From contig DAORSV010000001.1 in assembly GCA_035443705.1 (NCBI GenBank), positions 1-64,000 on the forward strand: a stretch of DNA of 64,000 nt, written 5' to 3'. The stretch comes from CADEGZ01 sp035443705 (lineage in GTDB: Bacteria; Pseudomonadota; Gammaproteobacteria; UBA6186; Azoamicaceae). Below are positions 18,623-28,941 of the stretch, piece after piece (the first letter of the stretch is position 1; each line of letters begins with the position of its first letter). Under the pieces are notes generated by a model, which was not told the origin of the DNA, ran no database searches, and was given only the letters and a program-made list of their open reading frames with translations. A program made the position numbers and the translations under genes.

Positions 18623-20631
18623 AAAAAGAACCTCATGACTGTTGAATCCACGGCATTTTGTTTTTGTTCAGAATATTCGTGAGGTTCGAACCTAACTTCT
18701 ATTCCCAGTTTTCTGAGTGCTTGAACATAGATATTTGGATTGAACTGACTTTTTTCATGCCAATTTCTCAGTTCTGCAAAATATTGAAAACGCCAAATTA
18801 AAGCCCATTTTGCATTTAGCCGATCTTGGTAAGACAGGGGTGGCGTTACAAAAGTAACACCCTCGCTGGTATATATAATGAAAGGCTTCGAATCAAATAA
18901 AGTTAAACAGCTATATAGCTCGTCAACCAAAGGCAAATACGGCCGCCAACCAGATTCAGTTGCAATTAAATACGGCTCTCCCGGCACGCGGGTTTCTGAT
19001 ACTTCCGATAATATTATAGATGGGACATGAATATTGCCAGAAAATATCCGGCCAACAGTATGCGAAAACCCTTGTCGTTTTTCAGAGTGAGGATGTCGCA
19101 TTTCAAACAAAAATCGCCACAGTCGAAATCCCATTTGATATCCACGACGAACCCATCTCAATTGTCCATCATATTCAATTTCGTATCCAAAATCATCTTG
19201 CGCGATCACTGAAAGAACTCGTGCAACGATATTTTCACTATACGCCTGGAATTGTTCTGCTAATATTTTAATTTTATTTTCAAGCAAATTTTCTGAAAAC
19301 AGTTTTTCTAACTGTACCTTTAATGTTCGTGGTTTTTCAAAGCAAATGCACCACAATCGTTCCAAAGTTGCAGCGGCATAACGTCTAAGGGATAAGGCGC
19401 TCGCATTTAAATGAATAGTTTGTATTTTGGGCATAAAAAATTCCCACCATGACTGTACATTTTTTTCATCAGCCTTATCAATAAAACAGGATAGGCATTG
19501 AACAATGACTTCAAGTGCAACCCGTACAACAAAAACATTTTCCTCAACCAGCAAAATCTCTTCCAATAAAAGTTTCCATTGTTCTAGTAATTCTACATTT
19601 TTTAAATGAAAAGGTATTTCAAGCAATGCTTTGGCTTTTACTTCTTTGGCACTATCATTAAGTGTTAAATGCCTTATCCAAAAAATGATCACTGAATATG
19701 GTGCTTTTTTCAGTGCCTCCGGCAAACGTTGTCTAACAAAAGGGCTTGGGTCTTTACAAATAATTTTTAGCAAATCTTCAAAATTAGATTGCCAAGTTTT
19801 ACCTTCACCCAACAACATAACCGCCCTACTTCTTAAAAAAAAGTCATCGCCACTCGCGGGATACTGTAATCGTTTGAAAAGCACAGTATAAAATTTCTCA
19901 GTTGAGAAGCTTGCTAAGAAACTTAATGCCTCACATTGAATCCATAATGGTGCTGTGTTGTCTAAAGCAGACTGATGAATATAATGAAGTGTAGTTTCTT
20001 CAAGAAATCCGTGTCGCATTGAAGATGGCATTGTTTTTAGAGAGACAACGAGTGCACGAAAAGCAGTGGTGCAAATTCGAGGAACTCGCTCATACGTCAA
20101 TACGGGTTGAATAATTTTTTCTAAGTTAAGCTCACGCCAAATCATAAAATATTCTTCTTCTGTATTGGCTGTTTTCAATAAAAATGCAGATAATATTCCA
20201 AGTTTTTGCAAAAAAAAGTTTAACTTTTTTTCTAAAAGAGAAACCTTTTTAAAACATCGTTCGCTAACAGCATCAAAATCAAACCATCTTGCGAACGCCT
20301 GTTCATCTTCCATTAATTGTTTTTTATTTGCACCTAAATGCTTTGCATATTCTAAAATATTATAATGTATAACTTCCCTCTCTTTGGCACCTGTATATTT
20401 TTTAGAAAATTCCGTATAATCTGATTTCAAAGATGAAAGCTCTAGCAATAACAGTTCTATTTGTGCAGACAAAAATTCGATAGCATCCTTAACAGATAAT
20501 GATTTTTCTGGAACGACATTTGAAAGCGCATCAATGGTTTCCTCTATCAAATCAGCTTGTGTCTTACGCAATGCAAAAGACATCCCTTCTTCAAAAAGCT
20601 GTCTCATTTCTTGTTTAGATAAATTTTGCAT
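18619..20631 (-). CDS. HEAT-repeat protein of the CapB/CapC locus
   Basis: This protein of about 670 residues has no signal peptide or membrane segment and is probably cytoplasmic. The middle (about 190-420) consists of helical pairs typical of HEAT repeats, for example DPSPFVRQRLPEALKKAP and DSAKEVKAKALLEIP. The last 150 residues form a mixed domain with APHSEK-type basic patches that I do not recognise. I chose the ATG at 20631, with GGAG 7 nt upstream and 2 nt after the previous stop. An in-frame ATG at 20655 would overlap that gene. Its stop overlaps the CapB-like start by ATGA. HEAT proteins act as scaffolds, so a role in assembling the ligase complex is a reasonable guess. Confidence 0.78.
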   Translation of the reverse strand: MQNLSKQEMRQLFEEGMSFALRKTQADLIEETIDALSNVVPEKSLSVKDAIEFLSAQIELLLLELSSLKSDYTEFSKKYTGAKEREVIHYNILEYAKHLGANKKQLMEDEQAFARWFDFDAVSERCFKKVSLLEKKLNFFLQKLGILSAFLLKTANTEEEYFMIWRELNLEKIIQPVLTYERVPRICTTAFRALVVSLKTMPSSMRHGFLEETTLHYIHQSALDNTAPLWIQCEALSFLASFSTEKFYTVLFKRLQYPASGDDFFLRSRAVMLLGEGKTWQSNFEDLLKIICKDPSPFVRQRLPEALKKAPYSVIIFWIRHLTLNDSAKEVKAKALLEIPFHLKNVELLEQWKLLLEEILLVEENVFVVRVALEVIVQCLSCFIDKADEKNVQSWWEFFMPKIQTIHLNASALSLRRYAAATLERLWCICFEKPRTLKVQLEKLFSENLLENKIKILAEQFQAYSENIVARVLSVIAQDDFGYEIEYDGQLRWVRRGYQMGFRLWRFLFEMRHPHSEKRQGFSHTVGRIFSGNIHVPSIILSEVSETRVPGEPYLIATESGWRPYLPLVDELYSCLTLFDSKPFIIYTSEGVTFVTPPLSYQDRLNAKWALIWRFQYFAELRNWHEKSQFNPNIYVQALRKLGIEVRFEPHEYSEQKQNAVDSTVMRFFL

Positions 20632-20633
20632 AT

Positions 20634-23600
20634 TTATTCTCCACAATCCTTCCATTGTTGCGTTTGGGGATAAGCAATATCCACAAATTCTGATTCTGAA
20701 TCTCTTGGCGAAAAGTCAGAATAGTATCGATTATGGGTGAAATGATAGGTAAATGATAAGGAAAACATAGATTTCTTGAACTCAACTTGTCTTTGCGTCC
20801 CTAATGTAAATTCAAAAAGATGATCTCCTAACCAACGCTTTTTACTAAGCTCTAAGGTAACAGTTCGACGTTTAAAATTATTTTTACGTGCAAATTGAAC
20901 ATATTTGTTTTTATCTTTATAAAACTTTTGAAATCGATAACCGGCATTTAATTGATAATCGCCTATGAGCTGTTTAATGTCAAAACTGACTTTTAGGTGA
21001 TCCGGTGTATAAATACGATAATCTTGACGCGAAACTGCGCCAATATTTGAAAGAAATAAAGTATCCATTTTAGGTCGATACACCACCGTATCAGATACTT
21101 CAAGGCCAAATCGATGCAATGATTTATAATCGGTATAAATATCTTGATCTAAAACACCTGGGGAATACAACCGATTCTGCGTTCGACTTAAACTCATCAA
21201 TCGTTTAAAAGTGGTCAGTGTAGGTAGATGATAAGCCTTAGGAGTTATATCTCTCTTTTGTGTGATTGAACCTTGAAATAAAGTCGACCACTCTGTTCGG
21301 TTACGCTCTGGTTTTTGAATAAAACCATAGGTGTCTAAATGAAATGACCAAGAAGAGAGGTAAGGATAATAACCTATCTGTTCTGATAATCCAAACGTGT
21401 TTCCACCTGTTTTCCGTTTTCTGCTTAATATTTTGGTATTGAAATATGTTTTAATATTTTCGGCATAACGTCGATGTGCGGCGTTTAACTCAAAATATTG
21501 TTCAATCTTAGATTGAAAAGTGCCTTGTTCTTCTATGTCGATTCGTTCATTATAGAGACCTCTGAATGACCAGGTGCTATTATGAATGGTTAATGGATTG
21601 CACAACCGGTAGTGTAAAGGCTCTTTCGGTTGATAGTATCCACTCGTGCACACTGCTGCTGGAACGGGATCAGTTATATAGTTTAAAGGACGTGCTAGAA
21701 TATTCGCTTTTTCACTAAAAGGAATCCGTGCAGACAAACGATAAAGAGCTTCTTTCTGATCTTGTTTTGGAAATAATTTAAGTGTTTCTGTATTGGAAGC
21801 AATATATCGATAATTGGTTATTATTTTTCCATTGCGCCATTCATCTATTCTAACCCAAGCGGGCCCTACTATTTTAGCGACAATTGGATCATTTTGTGTT
21901 GCAACTTCATAAGGTATTTTCAGCTTTTGAACTATTTTTTTATTGTCTTTTTCAAACATGCGCACTCTCAACAACTGCCCCACGAATGGGTTTTCCATGT
22001 TAATTCGAAGTGCGTGTTCCCCCTTTGGCACGGCAACTTTTAGAACGCTTTTAGGCGTGTTAGGTGTCAATTGTATGCTTTTTGTACCCGTTTTGTCTAA
22101 TTGGTAGTTTACAGTGAGATTTTGCGGAGCAACATTTAAAAAATCTGTCATGTGTAACTCAAACTGTAAAGTAGTTGGCTCGGGATTAACCAGCGCCAAA
22201 ATGAGATATTCATTTCCAAAAACAATTTCTTCATCAGTCTCAAGTGCCGATAACAACGCTTTGCGTGCTCTTAAATTAGGTGCAGTCACTTGCCAACCTT
22301 CTACATCTACCGTTCGAATACCCGCATTTTTTTGTGTAGAAATGGCTGTCCAAATGCTATTTTTTACGAATTTATTGATCAACGGTTCTAATTCGGCATT
22401 TAAAGGATATTGATTCGCTAAAGAAAAACTAAATGCCAAAGCGGCTGAGAATTGAGATGGATTTTTTTCAGCTAACCATAACAACTGTGTTATTTTTCTT
22501 GCAATATCTTCAGGTTGATTCTCGACAGATGTATTTAGAAAAGGTTTAATATTTCCATTGTATAACCACGTTGCTTCTTCCGCACTCGCTTTAGAAAAAT
22601 ATGGAAATGCTTCAACGGGATTTTCGATAGTCACTGCTTCTACAGTCGTCACAATAGGTGTATCACCGCCTGTTATCTCTACTTCATGACAACCTTCTTC
22701 AAAAAATATTTCGCTAACAACACGCCGACCAGGCACCTCTTTCGCATTATCAAGCAATATTAATTCCTCAGATGCTGTATTATTATTGATGCTTGTTACC
22801 CACAATTTATTTTTTGACCTAACCTCTATCCAACCATCAATTGGATTTAAATTATTTTTTAAATGCAAGGGCCGACTTTCTAAATGAAGACGTAATGGTC
22901 CGCTAAATTTTAAGGTAAGTGGTTTACGCTTTGTTGCTTTATAGGTTTGCGTATAAAAATTTCGATCAACAGAATAGAGAAGTTCCCCACCCGCATGACT
23001 GCTTATCAAGTCTGGCCGAAGTCGCAAAGTTGTGGGTTCAACGGTATTGGACTTATTAAAATTCGCTAACACTTCTGTATATTGCTTAAACATTCTACCC
23101 TTAAGTGCAAGCCAATAATGTTGTTGATCTCTATCTAAGCAATTAATAAATCGATCCATTACCTGCCACCAACCTAATTGATAAGCCGTTATCAGCATCG
23201 CAGAAGTCGGTTGCTTTGAATCCTCTAAAAGCAAGGCAAGCATCATCGCTAAATCAAAATTGCCATTTTTCGCTAAAGTCTCTACTAATGCTTGAAACAC
23301 TTCTGTCGTCGGGTGAATTTTTAGGGCGGCCGCATAAAATGTTTGCTTTTCTATATTATTCGTCGACTCCTGATAATATTTCATTAATTTCGCTAACGTT
23401 TTTTCACGAAATATTGGTCTTGGTTCATTAACAAATTGCGCACGCAAAATTTGTTCCGCCAAATAATTTTCGTTTAAATTTTTGAGAATGTCTGACTGTA
23501 GTAATTTGGCTTCAAATTGTTCATTATCTTTCGTGCCATTGGCGATTTTTCCCGCAGTTTCAAGTGCGTTTAGCCAATCCTTTGACACCATTTCGCGCTG

Positions 23601-25589
23601 TAAATTCTCGTTTAAATTTTGCAACTTTTTCGTACACAACATATCTCCAGTATCTGCGTATGTGGTCGATTTTACGACAGCATTTGCGTACAGCTTATAT
23701 TCGGCATTTAGAAAGCGAACCAAAGGAATCCAGTAATTCGTTAATTCATCGTTTTCTTGTAATGAATTAGGATAATTCTTAACTAATGTCAGAAATTTTT
23801 TTCTTAAAGCAGCTTTGTCACACGTCTGCACAAGTGTCAAATATCGATACTCTGTTGGTTGAAAAACTTTAGAAGCTCTCTGTTGTAAAGCCACTTCTAA
23901 TGGACAATTTTTTTGACATGTTTTCCATATTTTAACGGTTTTCGCAGAAGCAGGAATAGGTATTTCAAAAGTACCGACCGACACCAAATTTGAGCGAATT
24001 GTCTCATAACTGAAGGGTTCTTTAAAACTTGCATCGCATAATACTTCATTCTGTTTCTTTAAAATATTAAGACCACTTTCTCCAGCGGATACCGCATAAT
24101 ACGATTTGTCTAAGACTTCTAGATCTGAGACATCAAATAAAAATGGTTTCTGCTTGTCTACTTGAACCCAAAAACTTTGCCCAACCGATTCTGGTTGAAG
24201 ATTAATTAAAACGCGTAGCCAAGTAGCTGCGGGAGAAGGTGTCAATTGATACAGCAAATAAGCATTTTCTTCTTCTATATTGCTATTAGGTATACGAACA
24301 AAAGAGGCATCTCCTAATCTTGCTAAATACTCGCGCAAAAATCGTTCATCTGTATAATAAGGTTCTCGAGAAGCGCCTATCTCCAATAATTTTGAGAGCA
24401 TAAATGTATGATATTGAACCGTATGATCATTTCCCAGCTGCACGGGAACTAAATGTCGATAGAACGTATTATAATCAACCAAGTTATCATACGCAGTTTG
24501 TACTGCGGAATAATCTTTTCGTTTAAGTGCCGCATCCTGTATTAAAGAAGCACCTAAAACTGCCCCTTCTCTAAATCGATTATCCCAGGCGGCATGTAAT
24601 CCGTCTCGTTCAATTTTTTCCAAATGCTTGTCAGTTATTTCTTTCCCGTATCCACAAGGACTATCCGATTTAAAAATAAAATCCTGCCACTTTTGTGCCA
24701 ACACACGAACATATAATGGTGCATTACTTTTTAAACACAATATATGTTCTCCACAAGGAATGTCTAGGTATGCAGTCTCTCGTTTAGAAACAACCGCTCT
24801 TTTACCATTCACAAATACGGAAGATATGTTTTCCATTGTACTGTTATATTTTAAACATTTTAGAGGTTTGGAATCCAAAAAGGTCTCTATTTCCCAATTT
24901 TGAAAAAGTGTTCCTTCGCTGTCAGGATATGCAAAATGGGATTCAATCGCTAGGCGTGCAGGACCTATGACTTTTATATCCGTTGGGCATTTTGTTTCTA
25001 TATACTGAAATTTTTGCAATCCCGCCTCATATCCTCGACATAATAAAACAGTTTTTCCCGGCAAAGAAATAACGTCTCGATAAGGCGCTAATTCACTCAA
25101 TAATTTTTTCTTAGAAACAAACAACGAAACATCAACAACGTGATTCTTTCTATTTTCTATTCGAGCCAAACTGACCGATTCTGAAAAATTTTCCGTGATA
25201 AACAACCCTTTTTTTTCTTTTTCGCTGTGTTTAAAAAACGATTTGATATATAAACCTGTTCCTTGTGAAAAACTCAGTCCAAAATTTTCTGCTTCACAAA
25301 AATCACTGTGCGAATCGAGAAGCAAATTTTCTCCTCTGGGTATTCTAACAATTGTAAACTCTCCAGGATTTAACCTTATTTTATACGTATCCGTTTTTGG
25401 CTCGTATAACGGCTTATTTCCTTTAACCCAATATTCTTTATCTGAAACTGCATCCCAACGAAAAGGTACATCATAACTAGACAACAACTGTGACTGCAAT
25501 TCATCCACTTCGGCAAATATCGAAGCTGAAGTCAGTAAAAGCAATATTACAAAAATACTTTTTCCAAATTTTATAACCGACATTGCCAT
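20634..25589 (-). CDS. 1651-residue outer-membrane beta-barrel protein
   Basis: The very large secreted protein has a signal peptide (1-26, cleavage after SIFA), long beta-rich and helical periplasmic parts, and a C-terminal barrel (about 1330-1617). A TPR-like helical zone lies near 640-860. The barrel shows alternating amphipathic strands ending in MFSLSFTYHF. A 34-residue polar tail follows, so the usual C-terminal Phe is internal. This layout, a periplasmic scaffold plus barrel, fits an outer-membrane secretion channel like PelB or BcsC, but I recognise no family. AAGG precedes both the first ATG and Met3 (25583), so either may be the start. The gene begins 3 nt after the previous stop. 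Confidence 0.78.
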   Translation of the reverse strand: MAMSVIKFGKSIFVILLLLTSASIFAEVDELQSQLLSSYDVPFRWDAVSDKEYWVKGNKPLYEPKTDTYKIRLNPGEFTIVRIPRGENLLLDSHSDFCEAENFGLSFSQGTGLYIKSFFKHSEKEKKGLFITENFSESVSLARIENRKNHVVDVSLFVSKKKLLSELAPYRDVISLPGKTVLLCRGYEAGLQKFQYIETKCPTDIKVIGPARLAIESHFAYPDSEGTLFQNWEIETFLDSKPLKCLKYNSTMENISSVFVNGKRAVVSKRETAYLDIPCGEHILCLKSNAPLYVRVLAQKWQDFIFKSDSPCGYGKEITDKHLEKIERDGLHAAWDNRFREGAVLGASLIQDAALKRKDYSAVQTAYDNLVDYNTFYRHLVPVQLGNDHTVQYHTFMLSKLLEIGASREPYYTDERFLREYLARLGDASFVRIPNSNIEEENAYLLYQLTPSPAATWLRVLINLQPESVGQSFWVQVDKQKPFLFDVSDLEVLDKSYYAVSAGESGLNILKKQNEVLCDASFKEPFSYETIRSNLVSVGTFEIPIPASAKTVKIWKTCQKNCPLEVALQQRASKVFQPTEYRYLTLVQTCDKAALRKKFLTLVKNYPNSLQENDELTNYWIPLVRFLNAEYKLYANAVVKSTTYADTGDMLCTKKLQNLNENLQREMVSKDWLNALETAGKIANGTKDNEQFEAKLLQSDILKNLNENYLAEQILRAQFVNEPRPIFREKTLAKLMKYYQESTNNIEKQTFYAAALKIHPTTEVFQALVETLAKNGNFDLAMMLALLLEDSKQPTSAMLITAYQLGWWQVMDRFINCLDRDQQHYWLALKGRMFKQYTEVLANFNKSNTVEPTTLRLRPDLISSHAGGELLYSVDRNFYTQTYKATKRKPLTLKFSGPLRLHLESRPLHLKNNLNPIDGWIEVRSKNKLWVTSINNNTASEELILLDNAKEVPGRRVVSEIFFEEGCHEVEITGGDTPIVTTVEAVTIENPVEAFPYFSKASAEEATWLYNGNIKPFLNTSVENQPEDIARKITQLLWLAEKNPSQFSAALAFSFSLANQYPLNAELEPLINKFVKNSIWTAISTQKNAGIRTVDVEGWQVTAPNLRARKALLSALETDEEIVFGNEYLILALVNPEPTTLQFELHMTDFLNVAPQNLTVNYQLDKTGTKSIQLTPNTPKSVLKVAVPKGEHALRINMENPFVGQLLRVRMFEKDNKKIVQKLKIPYEVATQNDPIVAKIVGPAWVRIDEWRNGKIITNYRYIASNTETLKLFPKQDQKEALYRLSARIPFSEKANILARPLNYITDPVPAAVCTSGYYQPKEPLHYRLCNPLTIHNSTWSFRGLYNERIDIEEQGTFQSKIEQYFELNAAHRRYAENIKTYFNTKILSRKRKTGGNTFGLSEQIGYYPYLSSWSFHLDTYGFIQKPERNRTEWSTLFQGSITQKRDITPKAYHLPTLTTFKRLMSLSRTQNRLYSPGVLDQDIYTDYKSLHRFGLEVSDTVVYRPKMDTLFLSNIGAVSRQDYRIYTPDHLKVSFDIKQLIGDYQLNAGYRFQKFYKDKNKYVQFARKNNFKRRTVTLELSKKRWLGDHLFEFTLGTQRQVEFKKSMFSLSFTYHFTHNRYYSDFSPRDSESEFVDIAYPQTQQWKDCGE

Positions 25590-25592
25590 CCT

Positions 25593-26492
25593 TTAATCCT
25601 TAGCTATACAACTTGAAAAAGAATGGCGAAGAGCATCGCTGTCAACCATTGCTTCCCTAAATTTTCTACTCATTTCAATATGCACAAACCCCGAATAGCC
25701 ATTTTTAAGTAAATCTAAGGCCACAGTATTCCTTGTGCCACCTAACTCGGTAATCTCATTTGGATAAACAGAAACAACATAAGAAGACTGATGTTTCATA
25801 CAATTAGCATATTTTAAAACCCAATGAGACGGGTTGTGAGATGCTGAACTCACAATCATGTCTGCCCTGCTACCCGCCTCTGTTTCTCTTTTATTTTCTG
25901 AAAAGCCATGAATTTGAATTATTTTCCCTTGAGGGAACTGTTTTGAGATTGCACGACTAAATGCCATTAGATAACTTTTCTTAAGATGTGCCATATCTGC
26001 ATTGATGAGTTGTTCTCCTTCGCGATAAGAACGACGGACTGTATTCCAAGCTATTGCAAAAAATTGTCCCTCAGGTAACAATTGAAGTGAAATTTCTCTT
26101 GTAAGGGCATCAGACGGGACATGTGGTATTTCTAATGCGTATTTTTTAGGCAAGGCTAAATTGATCCAATACAATCCCCTGCCAAATTTTGCAGTATGTG
26201 ATTCTTTTAGAATAACAATATTGCCTTTTTTTTCCGAAGAAAAAATCATTTCATAACCCAAATTTTCCCATAATGTTTTTATTGCAGGCGTTATATTTCC
26301 TTGTAAAACTTTTTCAAATAATTCTGTGACGGAAGTCATCTCAGCTTCGCTAATTTCTTGATAAGTGCCGCCACGAGAAGCTTCTCTTAACATTTTTTTC
26401 ATACTTTGCTCCTCTGAAAAACAAGAAAAACTAAGGCTACATAAAGCAAAAATTCGCAATAGAAACAATTGCTTATTCATTACTTTCTGCAT
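25593..26492 (-). CDS. Secreted hydrolase-like protein (possible gamma-PGA hydrolase/amidohydrolase fold)
   Basis: This 299-residue protein has a signal peptide (about 1-26). Candidate metal or catalytic residues lie in EIPH (His124), QIHGF (His195) and HIEMSRKFR (Glu273, Arg279). This His/His/Glu layout recalls zinc amidohydrolases such as phage poly-gamma-glutamate hydrolase or N-formylglutamate amidohydrolase, but the match is by eye only. Two diverged copies of the same domain occur in the CapC-like fusion upstream. GAGGG lies 6 nt before the ATG at 26492, which favours this start despite a 20-nt overlap with the previous gene. A likely job is trimming or releasing the polymer in the periplasm. 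Confidence 0.72.
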   Translation of the reverse strand: MQKVMNKQLFLLRIFALCSLSFSCFSEEQSMKKMLREASRGGTYQEISEAEMTSVTELFEKVLQGNITPAIKTLWENLGYEMIFSSEKKGNIVILKESHTAKFGRGLYWINLALPKKYALEIPHVPSDALTREISLQLLPEGQFFAIAWNTVRRSYREGEQLINADMAHLKKSYLMAFSRAISKQFPQGKIIQIHGFSENKRETEAGSRADMIVSSASHNPSHWVLKYANCMKHQSSYVVSVYPNEITELGGTRNTVALDLLKNGYSGFVHIEMSRKFREAMVDSDALRHSFSSCIAKD

Positions 26493-28941
26493 TGTTAACC
26501 CTCATTTCTTGAATAAACTTGCGCTGTTCTACAAAGCCTGGCGTAATTTTTGTTAATGATAAATAACCAACCGCACCCTCATTTAGCTTAAAATGTAGCG
26601 TATATCTGCCAACTGGCATATCGCTTCCCAGCGGAATAAATAAAAGCTGTCCAAAATCTACTTGTTCAGAATCTGTTCCAAACACGGGCAATTTTTCCGA
26701 ATTATCTGATCGAATATCGAATATATATTCTAAGAAGCTCCATTCCGACCAAGGACCCATACCCTTTGGTTTTGGCGGTTCAAGTGTTGCGGAAATTTGA
26801 GATCGCATACGCGTTCGATCGGGGCTAAAGTATTTTAAGATCAAAGTTTCTGGTTCTATTGTGGTTCTCTCATACACAAAGGTTAAGCCCTCTTTTTCAA
26901 GTTTATTAACCAACATTCTCGTATAACCCTCTTTCTCAATCTCAAGGTAGTTAACAAAAAATTTTGCGGGTCTCGATGCTTCAATTTTAAACGTATAGTT
27001 TCCTTCGGCAATTGGGGGTAAGGCAATTTCACCTCGTTTTCCTATCACTGCAGTTTCATAATATTGTTTTTGATTAAGATAAATACGGATATTCATAGGA
27101 GAGTCTTCTTCAGATTGCCAAGCTAAAGTAGGATTAGCCATATCCATTCCCATCATTGTCTTAAAATGCAGTTCTAAAGAAACACCCATACGAACTTGCT
27201 GAAAATAGCTGGGCAAGGTAAACTGCCTAAACGGTACAGGTCCATCGAAAGGTCTGTAGAGTATGCGTCCTAACCACGCCCCTTCTGGATGATATTCCTC
27301 CCATAAATAACGACCCTGCAATACATCCGGGTTATCAATACTAGGACGATGCTGTAAAATTAAGATTTTAACGCTACTTTCTTTAAATAAATTAGCATAA
27401 TTTATTGGTTTTAAATAAAACCAACGTGCCTGCATTTCTTTAGCGATATCGAATACAAAGCTATCTTCTGGTACACGAATTTTTCTGATCATTTTATTTG
27501 GACGGTTGTAACCCGCGACTAATACAGGATTTTTTTTCGTCAATATTCGGATTTTTACAACCTCTGGAGGCAAATAAAAATATTGGCTAACCGGATCCGA
27601 AACTTTATACTTTTCATTTAATCCTGTTAATCTATCGTACTTAAGCCATAAAAATATGTTCGATATATCTCCTTTGGACACCACAACATTCTTGTTATCT
27701 AGCAATTCAAAGCTGGCAATGTAATCATTTTTATCGATATCTTTTGGTTCAGAAAAAAGACACCGCAAATCAATTCTAAATGGCGTACTCTCCGTTTCTT
27801 TATGCGCAACAGCAAATTCTACTGGCATATTCTGCTTAGCCATAAATGTTTGCAAATAAATAGGCTCAGGAGTAATTTCTGTCTTTTTTTGTTTTTCTAT
27901 TTGGTATGCACGAACGGCTATTTTCTCTTTAGCCGTAATTTTCAACAATCCGCTTTTAAAAAAATGCGTAAATTTTTGAACCATTGTATTTTGATGCGTT
28001 ATCAATCCACTTTGACGCTCATCAATACCTCGACCAAACCAATTATATTCAATCAGAGAATCTTTTTTCAACGTGCCTTCTACTGCCGTTATTTCTAATT
28101 CTATTTCCCCGCCAGGTTCTGATATCGGAATAATGCCCTCATGATTTTCATCAACAAGCACACCTGCGGGCGGCAATAAAACACCATACGGCATACCATC
28201 ATTTTGTTCTAAAACATACAATGATTTTCTACGATAATCAGAGCCCACTATTCCTTCTGGTCCTATCGGTACCCAACTGTGTATCAAAGAATTTTGCTTT
28301 TCTTCTTCGGTTAAAAACTCGGCTGGATACACATTCCCAGCTGCCAACATTTGTTTTGCATAATCGTTCATTCTATTCCATATATAATGTAATTTATAAT
28401 CGGATACTTTCCTCGTTACATAGCACCTAATGGCCACATTTTTAATAATCTTATCTTTTGATACTAAACGTAATTGTATTGTTTTGGGATTCTTAAATTC
28501 ATCCATATTCAACACAAAAACATTACTATCTGTTGGTATCAATCCTTTTTCTAAAAAATAAGCGTTTGTGTAAACGAAATCTTGATTGTCTACTTTTTTA
28601 ATAAAAGCCGAGATACCATTTCTAAGGTTATATATTTTTCTAGCTAAAACTTTTTTACTCGAATCGAGCACCTGATATTCCAACGCATAATTAACAACAT
28701 CAAGAAATGGTAAGGTGCTTTCAATTACTGCATTAGAAACAATTTTAATTAATCGGCTATCTGCGGTTGAAAATGTAATCCAAGCATTTTCATCGAGCTC
28801 ATAAACTATGCTAACAGCCGACTTATCCAAAAATACCGCTTTTTTAGCATCGATTTTATCTAACGAAACTGTTTCGCTGAAAAATAGCGTTAATATAAAA
28901 AGTATAATGGAAACTATTAAGAACAACCAAGCCAGCCTCAT
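26473..28941 (-). CDS. Membrane-anchored periplasmic beta-rich protein
   Basis: This protein of about 822 residues has one N-terminal membrane anchor (RLAWLFLIVSIILFILTLFF), then a large beta-rich periplasmic part made of several sandwich-like segments. I recognise no family. It may bridge the CapC-like inner-membrane protein and the outer-membrane barrel, judging from topology and gene order only. The ATG at 28941 overlaps the upstream stop as ATGA, with GGAA 6 nt upstream. A start 12 nt earlier (28953) is also possible. Confidence 0.78.
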   Translation of the reverse strand: MRLAWLFLIVSIILFILTLFFSETVSLDKIDAKKAVFLDKSAVSIVYELDENAWITFSTADSRLIKIVSNAVIESTLPFLDVVNYALEYQVLDSSKKVLARKIYNLRNGISAFIKKVDNQDFVYTNAYFLEKGLIPTDSNVFVLNMDEFKNPKTIQLRLVSKDKIIKNVAIRCYVTRKVSDYKLHYIWNRMNDYAKQMLAAGNVYPAEFLTEEEKQNSLIHSWVPIGPEGIVGSDYRRKSLYVLEQNDGMPYGVLLPPAGVLVDENHEGIIPISEPGGEIELEITAVEGTLKKDSLIEYNWFGRGIDERQSGLITHQNTMVQKFTHFFKSGLLKITAKEKIAVRAYQIEKQKKTEITPEPIYLQTFMAKQNMPVEFAVAHKETESTPFRIDLRCLFSEPKDIDKNDYIASFELLDNKNVVVSKGDISNIFLWLKYDRLTGLNEKYKVSDPVSQYFYLPPEVVKIRILTKKNPVLVAGYNRPNKMIRKIRVPEDSFVFDIAKEMQARWFYLKPINYANLFKESSVKILILQHRPSIDNPDVLQGRYLWEEYHPEGAWLGRILYRPFDGPVPFRQFTLPSYFQQVRMGVSLELHFKTMMGMDMANPTLAWQSEEDSPMNIRIYLNQKQYYETAVIGKRGEIALPPIAEGNYTFKIEASRPAKFFVNYLEIEKEGYTRMLVNKLEKEGLTFVYERTTIEPETLILKYFSPDRTRMRSQISATLEPPKPKGMGPWSEWSFLEYIFDIRSDNSEKLPVFGTDSEQVDFGQLLFIPLGSDMPVGRYTLHFKLNEGAVGYLSLTKITPGFVEQRKFIQEMRVNNAESNE

